Notes: a model not told the origin generated them from the sequence alone. A stretch of DNA of 7,485 bases from DATLBY01 sp035526665 (GCA_035526665.1 DATLBY010000239.1:1-7485), one strand, 5' to 3'; positions 1 through 7,222 are shown, numbered from the stretch's first letter. Numbers and translations: made by a program.

Positions 1-344
1 TTAGGCTCACGCTCCAACACCTCTTTCATGCGGACGCGATACTGCTTCTTATCGCACTGCGCGCGCGGCGACCAGACCGCCGGGCCGCGGCTGGTGTTCA
101 GCAGGCGGAACTGGATGCCCACAGCGTCGGCCACCTCGCCCATGGCGCCGCCCAGCGCATCCACCTCGCGCACCAGATGACCCTTGGCAATGCCGCCAAT
201 CGCAGGATTACAAGACATTTGCGCGATCAGGTCGATGTTCATGGTGATCATCGCAGTCCGCAAGCCCATGCGTGCGCAGGCACGCGCCGCCTCGCAACCG
301 GCGTGTCCGGCCCCGACTACCACCACGTCATAGCCACTTTGCAT
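1..344 (-). CDS. mnmG: MnmG (GidA), tRNA uridine-5-carboxymethylaminomethyl modification enzyme, N-terminal part
   Basis: This is the FAD-binding subunit of the MnmE-MnmG complex, which installs the carboxymethylaminomethyl group on wobble uridine 34 of certain tRNAs in the cytoplasm. The first 114 codons are visible, and the gene continues past the left edge with no stop. Seen: a Rossmann dinucleotide motif GAGHAG at residues 11-16 after a hydrophobic strand (YDVVVV), then the family-typical stretch SCNPAIGG around residue 45. Cys45 lies where the family has a functionally important cysteine. Next come KGHLVREVDALGG (54-66) and a TSRGPAVWSPRAQ segment near residue 90. The ATG at 342-344 is the only sensible start, because the Rossmann strand begins four codons later. 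A TAGGAG box lies before it, but the gap to the ATG is only 2 nt, which is unusually short. The gene is divergent from purD across 46 bp. Identification is very secure; function is inferred from the family. Confidence 0.97.
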   Translation of the reverse strand, partial: MQSGYDVVVVGAGHAGCEAARACARMGLRTAMITMNIDLIAQMSCNPAIGGIAKGHLVREVDALGGAMGEVADAVGIQFRLLNTSRGPAVWSPRAQCDKKQYRVRMKEVLEREP

Positions 345-390
345 TACTCCTACAAGTTTAGCGAAACACCGGCTGTTAAACTGAGGAAAC
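345..390. promoter_or_regulatory. Divergent mnmG/purD intergenic region
   Basis: Only 46 bp separate the two divergent start codons, so the leaders are short and the promoters must overlap each other or reach into the opposite coding sequence. TAAACT occurs on both strands (377-382 on plus, 355-360 on minus) and matches a -10 box at 4 of 6 bases. Neither copy has a good -35 partner at 16-18 bp. The ribosome sites GAGGA (383-387) for purD and TAGGAG for mnmG lie inside the gap. A shared regulatory region is inferred from spacing alone; no promoter is convincingly identified. Confidence 0.35.
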
Positions 391-1599
391 ATGAAGGTTC
401 AGGTGATTGGCGGCGGAGGGCGGGAGCATGCGCTCGCCTGGAAATTCGCGCAGTACCATCAGGTAATCGCGTATCCGGGCAACCCGGGCATCGCCCAAGT
501 CGCTCGCTGCGTTCCCGCGATGGAGCAAGATGCGGATCTCACAGTGGTAGGGCCCGAGGCGCCACTGGTTGACGGCATTGTGGACCGCTTCCGCGCCCGG
601 GGGCAAGTCATCTTCGGCCCCACGGCCGCGGCCGCGCAACTCGAGGGCAGCAAAGCCTTCAGCAAGCAATTCATGATGCGAGCGGGTATCCCCACGGCCC
701 GCTTTACTGCGGTCGCCTCCCTGCCGGAGGCGCGCGCCGCGCTGAAGCACTTCGGTTATCCCGTCGTGTTGAAAGCCGATGGATTGGCAGCCGGCAAAGG
801 CGTGGTAATCGCGCAAACCGCGGAGGAAGCGGAACACGCGCTCCCGGCTCTGCTCTCGGGCCCGTTTCTCGTCATCGAGGAGTTCCTACAAGGAGACGAG
901 GTTAGCTTCATTGTCCTGAGCGATGGCACGCGCGCGCTGCCGCTCGAACCTACACAGGATCACAAGGCGGCCTACGATGGCGACCGTGGTCCGAACACGG
1001 GCGGCATGGGCGCATATTGCGATTCCACTATTCTTACCGCGCAGCAAACAGGTGTCGTGATGGATCGCGTGATCTTACCCACCATCGAACACATGAAACA
1101 GGATGGAACACCCTTCACTGGATTTCTCTACGCCGGCCTGATGATGACTGCAGATGGCCCCAAAGTGCTCGAATTCAACGCGCGCCTGGGAGACCCCGAG
1201 ACACAGGCGCTGATGCACCGCATGGATAGCGACTTCGTTCCGGTGCTGGCGGCCGCGGCTCGCGGAGATCTGAGCGGGGCTTCGATTCAGTGGAAACCGG
1301 ATCCAAGCGTCTGCGTGGTGATGGCCGCCCACGGCTATCCCGGCAACGTGAGAACCGGCGATGCGATTACTGGCATCGAGGCCGCGGAGACGGCGGGCAC
1401 AATCGTGTTTCAGGCAGGCACGCGCATCGGCCCGCGGGGTCTGGAGACGTCCGGCGGTAGGGTTTTGGGCGTGACGGCCTCCGGAGAAACGCTGGGCGCC
1501 GCCATCGGCAGGGCGTATGCCGGTGTGTTGAAAATTAACTTTGACGGCATGCACTACCGGCGCGACATAGGAGCTAAGGGATTAACGCGCAACTCTTAG
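391..1599 (+). CDS. purD: Phosphoribosylamine-glycine ligase (GARS), PurD
   Basis: This enzyme catalyses the second step of de novo purine synthesis: ATP-dependent joining of glycine to 5-phosphoribosylamine, giving GAR, in the cytoplasm. Seen: an N-domain loop GGGGREHALAW (residues 7-17), VGPEAPLV (53-60), the ATP-grasp segment LKADGLAAGKGV (127-138), VIEEFLQGDEVSF (161-173), QDHK (189-192), GPNTGGMGAY (200-209), and the metal-binding strand LEFNARLGDPE (260-270) with Glu261 and Asn263 as likely Mg ligands. All hallmark GARS motifs are intact, so it is probably active. The protein has 402 residues, against about 425-430 usually. The shortfall lies mainly between residues 42 and 49, where the usual helix before the VGPE strand is missing. 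The ATG follows GAGGA by a short gap. The 3' end overlaps the convergent sulfotransferase gene by 18 bp, and no other pur gene is in view. Confidence 0.96.
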   Translation: MKVQVIGGGGREHALAWKFAQYHQVIAYPGNPGIAQVARCVPAMEQDADLTVVGPEAPLVDGIVDRFRARGQVIFGPTAAAAQLEGSKAFSKQFMMRAGIPTARFTAVASLPEARAALKHFGYPVVLKADGLAAGKGVVIAQTAEEAEHALPALLSGPFLVIEEFLQGDEVSFIVLSDGTRALPLEPTQDHKAAYDGDRGPNTGGMGAYCDSTILTAQQTGVVMDRVILPTIEHMKQDGTPFTGFLYAGLMMTADGPKVLEFNARLGDPETQALMHRMDSDFVPVLAAAARGDLSGASIQWKPDPSVCVVMAAHGYPGNVRTGDAITGIEAAETAGTIVFQAGTRIGPRGLETSGGRVLGVTASGETLGAAIGRAYAGVLKINFDGMHYRRDIGAKGLTRNS

Positions 1600-2559
1600 T
1601 GGGGCGTTTACATGTGGCGCAAGCCGCAGTGTGTCATCCGAACGACACACAGTTCGCGCCAGCTCATCCATCTGATTTGCTTCCTGCAAAACATCGCGCC
1701 GCATATCGAGCGGCGCCGGATGACGAGGCAGACGGCAGTCACTAAAATCCAGATTTGCGCCGTACGCCGCAAATCTCCGCTCAACCTCCGATTGATAGCT
1801 ACGATCGCCGGACAGCCGGTCCATGTCTATCACCAGATCGGCGAACGCCGCATTGTACGCGGTGGTTAATGTATAAAAGTATGAGAAATAGATAAAAGCC
1901 CGGGAACCCAATTCATTTGCACTTTTTTGGAAATAGTCAGCCTCGCGGGCCGGGTCTTCGTCTCGAAAATAGCAAATTGGCGCGGCGGCCACCAGTGGTT
2001 GGAATAGAGGATGCCGCTGGTTTTGCGAAATGATACAGAGGATCATCGAGATAAAGTAGAGGTTCTCGAAGCTCTGCATGGAACGCCACACATCCCAGCG
2101 GTTTCGTGTCAGAAAAACATGCACGAACGGGAAGTTGGCGCATAGCCAGCGCGAACGAAGGAGCGCCCGATTTGGCTGCAACAGCGCAGTCTTCCCCAAA
2201 CCGGCTGCGTGATCGATCAGATGTTGCACATAGGCATGCAAGGCCGGATTGGATTGCCTTTCGTCGAGACAGTATTGCTCGTAAGCCATCCACTTGGAGT
2301 ACAGCTCCGCTCCTCCCGACCGGCGGCAAGGATACTCGTCCAGGTACGGCCGATCCAAGGGTGGGTGCCGCAACAAGGCGGGAGTGTCGCACACCAGATC
2401 ATTTTGTCCCGCCTCGCGGGTGAATGCGCTTAGACTCTCATGAAATGGCTCGTAGTAGCAGTGGTAAGCGCCATGATCGCGGAATTTCTTCCAGATGTAA
2501 GTGCTTCCGGTACGCCACAGCGCATTGATGAGAAACAACGGGCGCTCTTCAGCCGGCAC
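1582..2559 (-). CDS. PAPS-dependent sulfotransferase family protein
   Basis: This is a 325-residue protein with the two signature elements of the PAPS sulfotransferase fold. A 5'-phosphosulfate-type loop, WRTGSTYIWKKF (residues 15-26), follows a short hydrophobic strand, and YYEPFHE (35-41) comes soon after. The 3'-phosphate motif LTRNRWDVWRSM lies at 150-161, with Arg152 and Ser160 eight residues apart as in classical sulfotransferases. Such enzymes move sulfate from PAPS to a hydroxyl or amine of a small molecule, lipid or glycan; the substrate cannot be read from this sequence. There is no signal peptide or membrane segment, so it is likely cytoplasmic. The start is GTG: a TAG lies two codons upstream in frame and the P-loop begins 15 residues in, so little else is possible. 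A weak GGAA (2569-2572) lies 9 nt before it. The gene stands alone among housekeeping genes, is AT-richer in places (51 G+C in 120 bases at 1861-1980), and may have been acquired. Confidence 0.82.
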   Translation of the reverse strand: MPAEERPLFLINALWRTGSTYIWKKFRDHGAYHCYYEPFHESLSAFTREAGQNDLVCDTPALLRHPPLDRPYLDEYPCRRSGGAELYSKWMAYEQYCLDERQSNPALHAYVQHLIDHAAGLGKTALLQPNRALLRSRWLCANFPFVHVFLTRNRWDVWRSMQSFENLYFISMILCIISQNQRHPLFQPLVAAAPICYFRDEDPAREADYFQKSANELGSRAFIYFSYFYTLTTAYNAAFADLVIDMDRLSGDRSYQSEVERRFAAYGANLDFSDCRLPRHPAPLDMRRDVLQEANQMDELARTVCRSDDTLRLAPHVNAPLRVAR

Positions 2560-2580
2560 AATCTAATATTCCGGCGAATG

Positions 2581-2609
2581 ATGATAGCTTGCTAGTTAAC
2601 ATATGTTAA
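2581..2609 (-). promoter_or_regulatory. Sigma70-like promoter of the sulfotransferase gene
   Basis: Read on the minus strand, TTAACA (2604-2609) matches the -35 consensus at 5 of 6 bases, and TATCAT (2581-2586) matches the -10 consensus at 5 of 6. They are separated by exactly 17 bp. The start of transcription would fall near 2574, leaving a leader of about 15 nt with the weak GGAA ribosome site near its 5' end. This is the best promoter-like match I found in the window. It is a sequence match only; primary sigma factors across bacteria generally recognise this pattern. Confidence 0.6.
2596..2609. promoter_or_regulatory. 14-bp perfect palindrome, candidate operator
   Basis: TTAACATATGTTAA reads identically on both strands and covers the -35 box and part of the spacer of the promoter driving the sulfotransferase gene. 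A site there would let a dimeric repressor block RNA polymerase. By symmetry it also places TTAACA on the plus strand at 2596-2601, with TAAAAT at 2621-2626 after a long 19-bp spacer, a weak possible rightward promoter toward the tRNA. The region is AT-rich, so chance palindromes are easier here. No regulator gene lies in the window. The operator role is inferred. Confidence 0.4.
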
Positions 2610-2738
2610 AACATTGGCGCTAAAATTCCAATTCCGCGCAATTTAATTAAACACGGGCCGTGGGAATAAGTCGCTACAGTGATTGCCTGAGGCTTCCAGC
2701 TGCGCGGACGCCCCAAACCAGATCGTATTCCGGGAAGA

Positions 2739-2744
2739 TACAAT
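2739..2744 (+). promoter_or_regulatory. Possible -10 box for the tRNA-Arg gene
   Basis: TACAAT matches the -10 consensus at 5 of 6 bases and ends 11 bp before the mature tRNA 5' end. This would give a leader of about 5 nt, a plausible distance. No recognisable -35 box lies 16-18 bp upstream, so the call is tentative. The tRNA could instead be read from the weak rightward promoter near 2596-2626. Confidence 0.3.
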
Positions 2745-2755
2745 AGCTACAGAGT

Positions 2756-2832
2756 GGGGACGTAGCTCAGATGGATAGAGCGGCCGCCTCCTAAGCGGCA
2801 GGTCGGCAGTTCGAATCTGCCCGTTCCTACCA
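2756..2832 (+). tRNA. tRNA-Arg (anticodon CCT, reads AGG)
   Basis: This 77-nt sequence folds as a complete cloverleaf. The 7-bp acceptor pairs GGGGACG with CGTTCCT (two G-U pairs), the D-stem is GCTC/GAGC with loop AGATGGATA, the anticodon stem is GCCGC/GCGGC, and the T-stem is GGCAG/CTGCC around TTCGAAT. The anticodon loop CTCCTAA gives anticodon CCT at 2790-2792. The variable loop is 5 nt, the discriminator is A and the CCA end is encoded. The A in the D-loop after GG and C35 agree with arginine identity. It reads AGG codons, which occur in both following genes, for example the Arg in KLRHD and GARAA of DnaE and GYRKA of AccA. With C34 it should not be a substrate of the MnmG pathway. Six T follow at 2835-2840. 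Confidence 0.97.
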
Positions 2833-2896
2833 GATTTTTTGTTCGCTGTCGTACCATAGAGCTTCCTCCCCCGCAGTCCTATACTGGAATCAAAAA

Positions 2897-5800
2897 ATGT
2901 CAGCACCGTTCGTCCATCTACACTGCCACACCGACTATTCCTTGCTGGATGGAGCCTGCGAAATCGACCAACTGATGGACCTAGTGGTGGAGCAGCAAAT
3001 GCCCGCCGTAGCCATGACCGATCATGGCAATCTGTTTGGCGCCATTGAGTTCTACAATGCCGCCAAAGCCAAGGACATTCGTCCGGTCATCGGCTGCGAG
3101 GTGTACGTTTCGCAGCAGGGCCATAAAACGCGCTCGGACTCGGACCGCTACAACCACCTGGTGCTGCTCTGTGAAAATCAGGACGGCTATCGCAACCTGA
3201 TCAAGCTGGTCTCCACCGGGTATCTGGACGGTTTCTATTACAAGCCGCGTATCGACAAGGACCTGCTGGCGCAACACTCCAAAGGCCTCATCGCCATGTC
3301 GGCGTGTCTGCGCGGCGATGTAAACGAAGCGCTGTTGGGCGACAAGTACGAGGACGCCAAGCGTCTCGCCAACGAATACTCCGACCTGTTTGGAGCCGGT
3401 AACTTCTTTTTGGAGGTGCAGGATCATCAACTAGATCAGGACAAAATTGTCACTCCGCTGCTGAACCGGCTATCGCGCGACACTTCCATTCCGCTGGTGG
3501 CAACCAACGACTCGCACTACTTGCGCAAGGACGATGCCCGCGCGCACGAGATCATGCTCTGCATCCAGACGGGTAAAACCATGAGCGACGCCAACCGTAT
3601 GCGGTTCACGACGCCCGAGTTTTATCTGAAGTCCGCCGCTGAAATGCAGGCGTTGTTCGGAGAAATTCCAGACTCGCTGACGCGCACCTGGGACATTGCG
3701 CAGCGCTGCAACGTGAAGCTGGAAAAAGTGTCCGAGCCGTTCCCGAAGTTTGAGGTGCCGCCAGGGCATTCCATCGACACCTACTTCGAATACGTCGCTC
3801 GCCAAGGCTTTGAGAAGCGGCGCTCGCGGCTGGAAGCTCTTCAGCTCCAGGGCAAATTGAGGCACGATCTGGCGGAGTATCACGAGCGGCTGGACCGTGA
3901 GATCCGCACCATCCAGCAAATGAAGTTCTCCGGCTATTTCCTGGTGGTCTGGGATTTCATCCGGTATGCGAAGTCGAAGAGCATTCCCGTAGGACCGGGG
4001 CGCGGCTCGGCGGCCGGCAGCCTGGTGAGCTATTCGATGGAGATCACCGACATCGATCCGCTGGAGTACGGGCTGCTCTTTGAGCGATTCCTGAACATCG
4101 AACGCATCAGCATGCCGGATATCGACATCGATTTCTGCACCCACGGGCGCGGCGACGTGATCCAGTACGTCACAGAAAAATACGGACGGGAACAGGTAGC
4201 CCAGATCATCACGTTCGGCACGCTCGGCGCGAGGGCGGCCATTAAGGACGTAGGCCGCGTGCTCGATATGAAGATCGGCGACGTGGAGCGGGTCACCAAG
4301 CTGGTGCCAAACCAGCTGAATATCAAGCTTAAGGAGGCCTTCAAGCAGGAGCCGGGGTTTGAGGAGGCCAAACAGAAGGATCCGCGCTTGAAGGAGGTGC
4401 TGGACGTGGCCTGCCGGCTGGAGGGCATGGCGCGGAACGCATCCATCCATGCGGCCGGCGTCGTGATCTCGCCCACTCCGCTCAAGGATCTGGTTCCGCT
4501 GTATAAGACGAACCGGGATGAGGTCGTTACCCAGTACGACATGAACGGCCTGGAGAAGTTGAATCTTCTCAAGATGGACTTCCTGGGCCTGACGACGTTA
4601 ACCATCATCGCGGAGGCGCTCCGGTTGATTGAGGTGCATCGCGGCGTCGTGTTGAAGTCGGAGGACATTCCGATTGACGATCCGAAGGCCTACGAAGTCT
4701 TCACCAAGGGCTTCACCAGCGGCGTGTTCCAGTTTGAATCGCGCGGCATGCGCGACATTCTACGCAAGTATCAGCCCGAGCGGATTGAGGATCTGTGCGC
4801 GCTGAACGCGCTGTACCGCCCCGGCCCGATTGAGGGCGGGATGATCGACGACTTCATCAATTGCAAGCACGGCCGCAAACAGGTGATCTACGATCTGCCT
4901 CCGCTTAAAGAGGTGCTGGAGGAGACCTACGGCGTCATTGTGTACCAGGAGCAGGTGATGCAGGTGGCTAACAAGGTGGCCGGCTACTCGCTGGGCGAAG
5001 CCGACCTGTTGCGCCGCGCCATGGGTAAGAAGAAGAAAGAGGAGATGGATAAGCAGCGCGAGCGCTTCGTGAGCGGAGCGCGCGAGAAGGGCTATCCGCC
5101 GAAGAAGGTCGAGAAGATCTTCGATCTGATGGCGAAGTTCGCGGGCTACGGTTTTAACAAGTCTCACTCGGCTGCCTACGCTTATCTGGCTTACGTCACC
5201 GCGTACCTGAAGGCTCACTACCCGTTGGATTTCATGTCGGCATTGCTGACCTCGGAAACCGGCAACACCGCCAAAGTGGTGAAGTATATTTTCGAGTGCC
5301 GGGAAATGGGCATCAAAGTATTGCCGCCGGATGTGAACAAGAGCGGCAAGGACTTTACCCCCGATGGCGACGCGATTCGCTTCGGCCTGTGCGCCATCAA
5401 GAATGTCGGGGCGGCGGCGGTGGATTCCATCATCGCCTCGCGCCTGGAGCACGGAGAGCACCGGACGCTGTATCAGTTCTGCGAAAATGTCGATCTCACC
5501 GCGGTGAACCGCCGGATGATCGAAAGCCTGATCAAGGCCGGCGCCATGGATTCGCTGGAGGGAAGCCGATCCCAGCTGATGGCCGCAATCGATTCAGCAA
5601 TGGAGACGGGAGCGCGGACACTGCGCGATCGTTTGAGCGGCCAGACAGGCCTCTTTGCCGCCGTGATGGCCGAGGAAGGGCACACGGAGAAGCCGCTGCC
5701 GAACACACCGGATTGGACCGAGCAGCAGAAGCTCTCCTATGAGAAGGAGCTTCTTGGCTTTTATGTGACCGGGCACCCCTTGAACGAGCACCTGGACAAG

Positions 5801-6364
5801 GTCAAGGAGCTGGCGACGCATAACAGCGAGACTATGGAGGGACTGCAGAAGGGGAATGAAGTGACTCTCTGCGGGATCATCACGGGCATTCAGCGGAAGC
5901 GCAATAAGGAAGGCAAACCGTGGGCCGCCTTCCAGCTGGAGGATCTGCAGGGCAGTATCGAGGCGATGGCGTTCACCACGCAGTATGAGAAAGTGCTGCC
6001 GTTTCTGATTGAAGACAAGGCTGTGATGATCAAGGCGATGGCGCTGCCCGAAGAAGGAGTGGCGACTAAAGTTTCCGTACAGGACGTGATTCCGCTGGAG
6101 GTGGCCCGGGTGCCGCTGGCGTCGCTGATTTCTATCAAAGTACGCGTGGGGCAGAACGGCACGAGCGAGTCAGATAAAGCCGCGGCGCTGCTGCAGCTCT
6201 TTGGACAAAAGCCGGGTCCGGCCGAGGTCCGGCTCCGGCTGGAAAAGCCCAGGGACTTTTCGATTATTCTAGATGTGACGACCCGGGTTCGGCCGGATAA
6301 AGAGTTCAAGGCCGAAGTCGAGCGAATCTGCGGGCCCGAATCCTACGAAGAGCTCGCCAAGTAG
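2897..6364 (+). CDS. dnaE: DNA polymerase III alpha subunit (replicative polymerase, DnaE1 type)
   Basis: This is the catalytic subunit of the replicative DNA polymerase, 1155 residues, about the same length as E. coli DnaE (1160). The N-terminal PHP domain (about 1-270) keeps all expected metal ligands: His9, His11, Asp18, His43, Glu68, His87, Cys137, Asp205 and His207. The polymerase core has the nucleotide-binding loop GPGRGSAAGS, catalytic Asp408 and Asp410 in PDIDIDFC, and Asp561 in KMDFLGL. GYGFNKSHSAAYA marks the fingers region. A helix-hairpin-helix region precedes QTGLF (916-920), a good match to the internal beta-clamp-binding motif. An OB-fold lies near 988-1065, followed by a C-terminal domain. 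The ATG is preceded only by a weak GGA about 8 nt away. TATACT at 2880-2885 resembles a -10 box but has no -35 partner and would leave almost no leader, so transcription may also come through the tRNA. accA starts 6 bp after the stop. Confidence 0.98.
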   Translation: MSAPFVHLHCHTDYSLLDGACEIDQLMDLVVEQQMPAVAMTDHGNLFGAIEFYNAAKAKDIRPVIGCEVYVSQQGHKTRSDSDRYNHLVLLCENQDGYRNLIKLVSTGYLDGFYYKPRIDKDLLAQHSKGLIAMSACLRGDVNEALLGDKYEDAKRLANEYSDLFGAGNFFLEVQDHQLDQDKIVTPLLNRLSRDTSIPLVATNDSHYLRKDDARAHEIMLCIQTGKTMSDANRMRFTTPEFYLKSAAEMQALFGEIPDSLTRTWDIAQRCNVKLEKVSEPFPKFEVPPGHSIDTYFEYVARQGFEKRRSRLEALQLQGKLRHDLAEYHERLDREIRTIQQMKFSGYFLVVWDFIRYAKSKSIPVGPGRGSAAGSLVSYSMEITDIDPLEYGLLFERFLNIERISMPDIDIDFCTHGRGDVIQYVTEKYGREQVAQIITFGTLGARAAIKDVGRVLDMKIGDVERVTKLVPNQLNIKLKEAFKQEPGFEEAKQKDPRLKEVLDVACRLEGMARNASIHAAGVVISPTPLKDLVPLYKTNRDEVVTQYDMNGLEKLNLLKMDFLGLTTLTIIAEALRLIEVHRGVVLKSEDIPIDDPKAYEVFTKGFTSGVFQFESRGMRDILRKYQPERIEDLCALNALYRPGPIEGGMIDDFINCKHGRKQVIYDLPPLKEVLEETYGVIVYQEQVMQVANKVAGYSLGEADLLRRAMGKKKKEEMDKQRERFVSGAREKGYPPKKVEKIFDLMAKFAGYGFNKSHSAAYAYLAYVTAYLKAHYPLDFMSALLTSETGNTAKVVKYIFECREMGIKVLPPDVNKSGKDFTPDGDAIRFGLCAIKNVGAAAVDSIIASRLEHGEHRTLYQFCENVDLTAVNRRMIESLIKAGAMDSLEGSRSQLMAAIDSAMETGARTLRDRLSGQTGLFAAVMAEEGHTEKPLPNTPDWTEQQKLSYEKELLGFYVTGHPLNEHLDKVKELATHNSETMEGLQKGNEVTLCGIITGIQRKRNKEGKPWAAFQLEDLQGSIEAMAFTTQYEKVLPFLIEDKAVMIKAMALPEEGVATKVSVQDVIPLEVARVPLASLISIKVRVGQNGTSESDKAAALLQLFGQKPGPAEVRLRLEKPRDFSIILDVTTRVRPDKEFKAEVERICGPESYEELAK

Positions 6365-6370
6365 ACATTG

Positions 6371-7222
6371 ATGGCAGATCCCACACAGACACTCACAGAA
6401 GAGCAGCCAGAGAGCAACCCATCGTGGGAGCGCGTGCAGTTGGCGCGCCATCCTAAGCGGCCGCACGCGCTCGATTACATACAGAGGATATTCACTGATT
6501 TTGCCGAGCTGCACGGCGACCGCGCGTATTCGGACGATCCTGCGATTGTGGCCGGGATGGCGTTCTTCGATGCCCGCCCGGTCATGGTGCTGGGGCAGCA
6601 GAAGGGCCGGGACACCAAGCAGAAGCTGTACCGCAATTTCGGCATGCCGAAGCCGGAAGGGTACAGGAAGGCGATGCGCGTGATGCGGTTGGCGGCCAAA
6701 TTTAAGCGGCCCATCGTGACCCTGCTGGACACACCCGGAGCCTATCCGGGGATCGACGCGGAGGAGCGGGGGCAGGCCGAAGCCATTGCCGTGAATCTGC
6801 GCGAGATGTCCCGCCTCGGCGTCCCCGTCATCACGGTCGTGATCGGCGAGGGCGGCAGCGGCGGCGCTCTCGGACTTGGTGTGGGGAACCGCGTTTACAT
6901 GATGGAGAACGCGATCTACAGCGTGATCTCGCCCGAGAGCTGCGCGGCAATCATCTGGCGCGACTCGGGCAAAGCCGAGCTGGCGGCGGCGGCTCTGAAG
7001 CTGACCGCGCCCGATCTTTTACGGCTCGGAATTATCGATGGCACGGTACTGGAGACCGAAGGCGGGGCGCACCTGGATCCGGATCACGCGGCCGAATCGC
7101 TGCGCATCACGCTGCGGGCGGCACTCGCGGAGTTATCGAAGCTGAGCGCCAAAGAACTGGTGGACCAGCGCTACGAGAAATTCCGTAAGATGGGCAATTT
7201 CTTCAGCGAGGGCGCGGGTTGA
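6371..7222 (+). CDS. accA: Acetyl-CoA carboxylase carboxyltransferase subunit alpha
   Basis: With AccD this subunit forms the carboxyltransferase that moves CO2 from biotin-carboxyl carrier protein to acetyl-CoA, making malonyl-CoA for fatty-acid synthesis in the cytoplasm. Seen: QLARHPKRPHALDY (23-36), GDRAYSDD, GQQKGRDTKQK, NFGMPKPEGYRKA, DTPGAYPG (120-127), the oxyanion-type glycine loop GEGGSGGALGLGVGN (159-173), YSVISPE and GGAH. The crotonase-type core is intact. The protein has 283 residues against 319 in E. coli; the QLARHP motif is at residue 23 rather than about 65, so the N-terminal helical region is missing. It cannot extend upstream because the dnaE stop is in the same frame two codons before the ATG. 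A TTG at 6368 is an alternative start adding one residue. The ribosome site is weak, suggesting translation coupled to dnaE. The dnaE-accA order also occurs in E. coli. Confidence 0.96.
   Translation: MADPTQTLTEEQPESNPSWERVQLARHPKRPHALDYIQRIFTDFAELHGDRAYSDDPAIVAGMAFFDARPVMVLGQQKGRDTKQKLYRNFGMPKPEGYRKAMRVMRLAAKFKRPIVTLLDTPGAYPGIDAEERGQAEAIAVNLREMSRLGVPVITVVIGEGGSGGALGLGVGNRVYMMENAIYSVISPESCAAIIWRDSGKAELAAAALKLTAPDLLRLGIIDGTVLETEGGAHLDPDHAAESLRITLRAALAELSKLSAKELVDQRYEKFRKMGNFFSEGAG
7208..7212 (+). promoter_or_regulatory. Ribosome binding site supporting the TTG start of the small membrane protein
   Basis: GAGGG lies 6 nt before the TTG at 7219, inside the last codons of accA. This is one of the better-spaced Shine-Dalgarno sites in the window. 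It supports initiation at an unusual TTG whose last two bases are part of the accA TGA stop. Confidence 0.6.

Noticed and set aside
1075..1554. Leftward 159-codon reading frame inside purD
   Set aside because: It is antisense to conserved PurD motifs, has no family features and no credible start signal.
1613..1628. Hairpin TGTGGC-GCAA-GCCGCA just after the purD stop
   Set aside because: The GNRA-type loop and six-pair stem are tidy, but no T-run follows and the bases encode the sulfotransferase C-terminus, so it is not a convincing terminator.
2642..2662. TTTAATTAAA palindrome and the CACGG-G-CCGTG inverted repeat
   Set aside because: They are short, simple, not placed on a promoter and without partners elsewhere; chance is a sufficient explanation.
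2756..2832. tRNA-Arg as an integration site for the sulfotransferase region
   Set aside because: The gene lies on the 5' side of the tRNA, no repeat of the tRNA 3' end is seen elsewhere in the window, and there is no integrase.
2835..2840. Six T directly after the tRNA, as a terminator
   Set aside because: There is no separate hairpin before it, only the tRNA itself, and readthrough into dnaE is possible.
2643..2906. Leftward 87-codon reading frame containing NGQIRTADLPLRR
   Set aside because: It runs antisense through the tRNA-Arg gene. This peptide is a well-known false annotation produced by translating the reverse strand of tRNA-Arg.
3470..4450. Long leftward reading frame of 326 codons inside dnaE
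   Set aside because: It lies wholly opposite well-conserved DnaE sequence, shows no recognisable motif, and such frames are expected opposite GC-rich genes.
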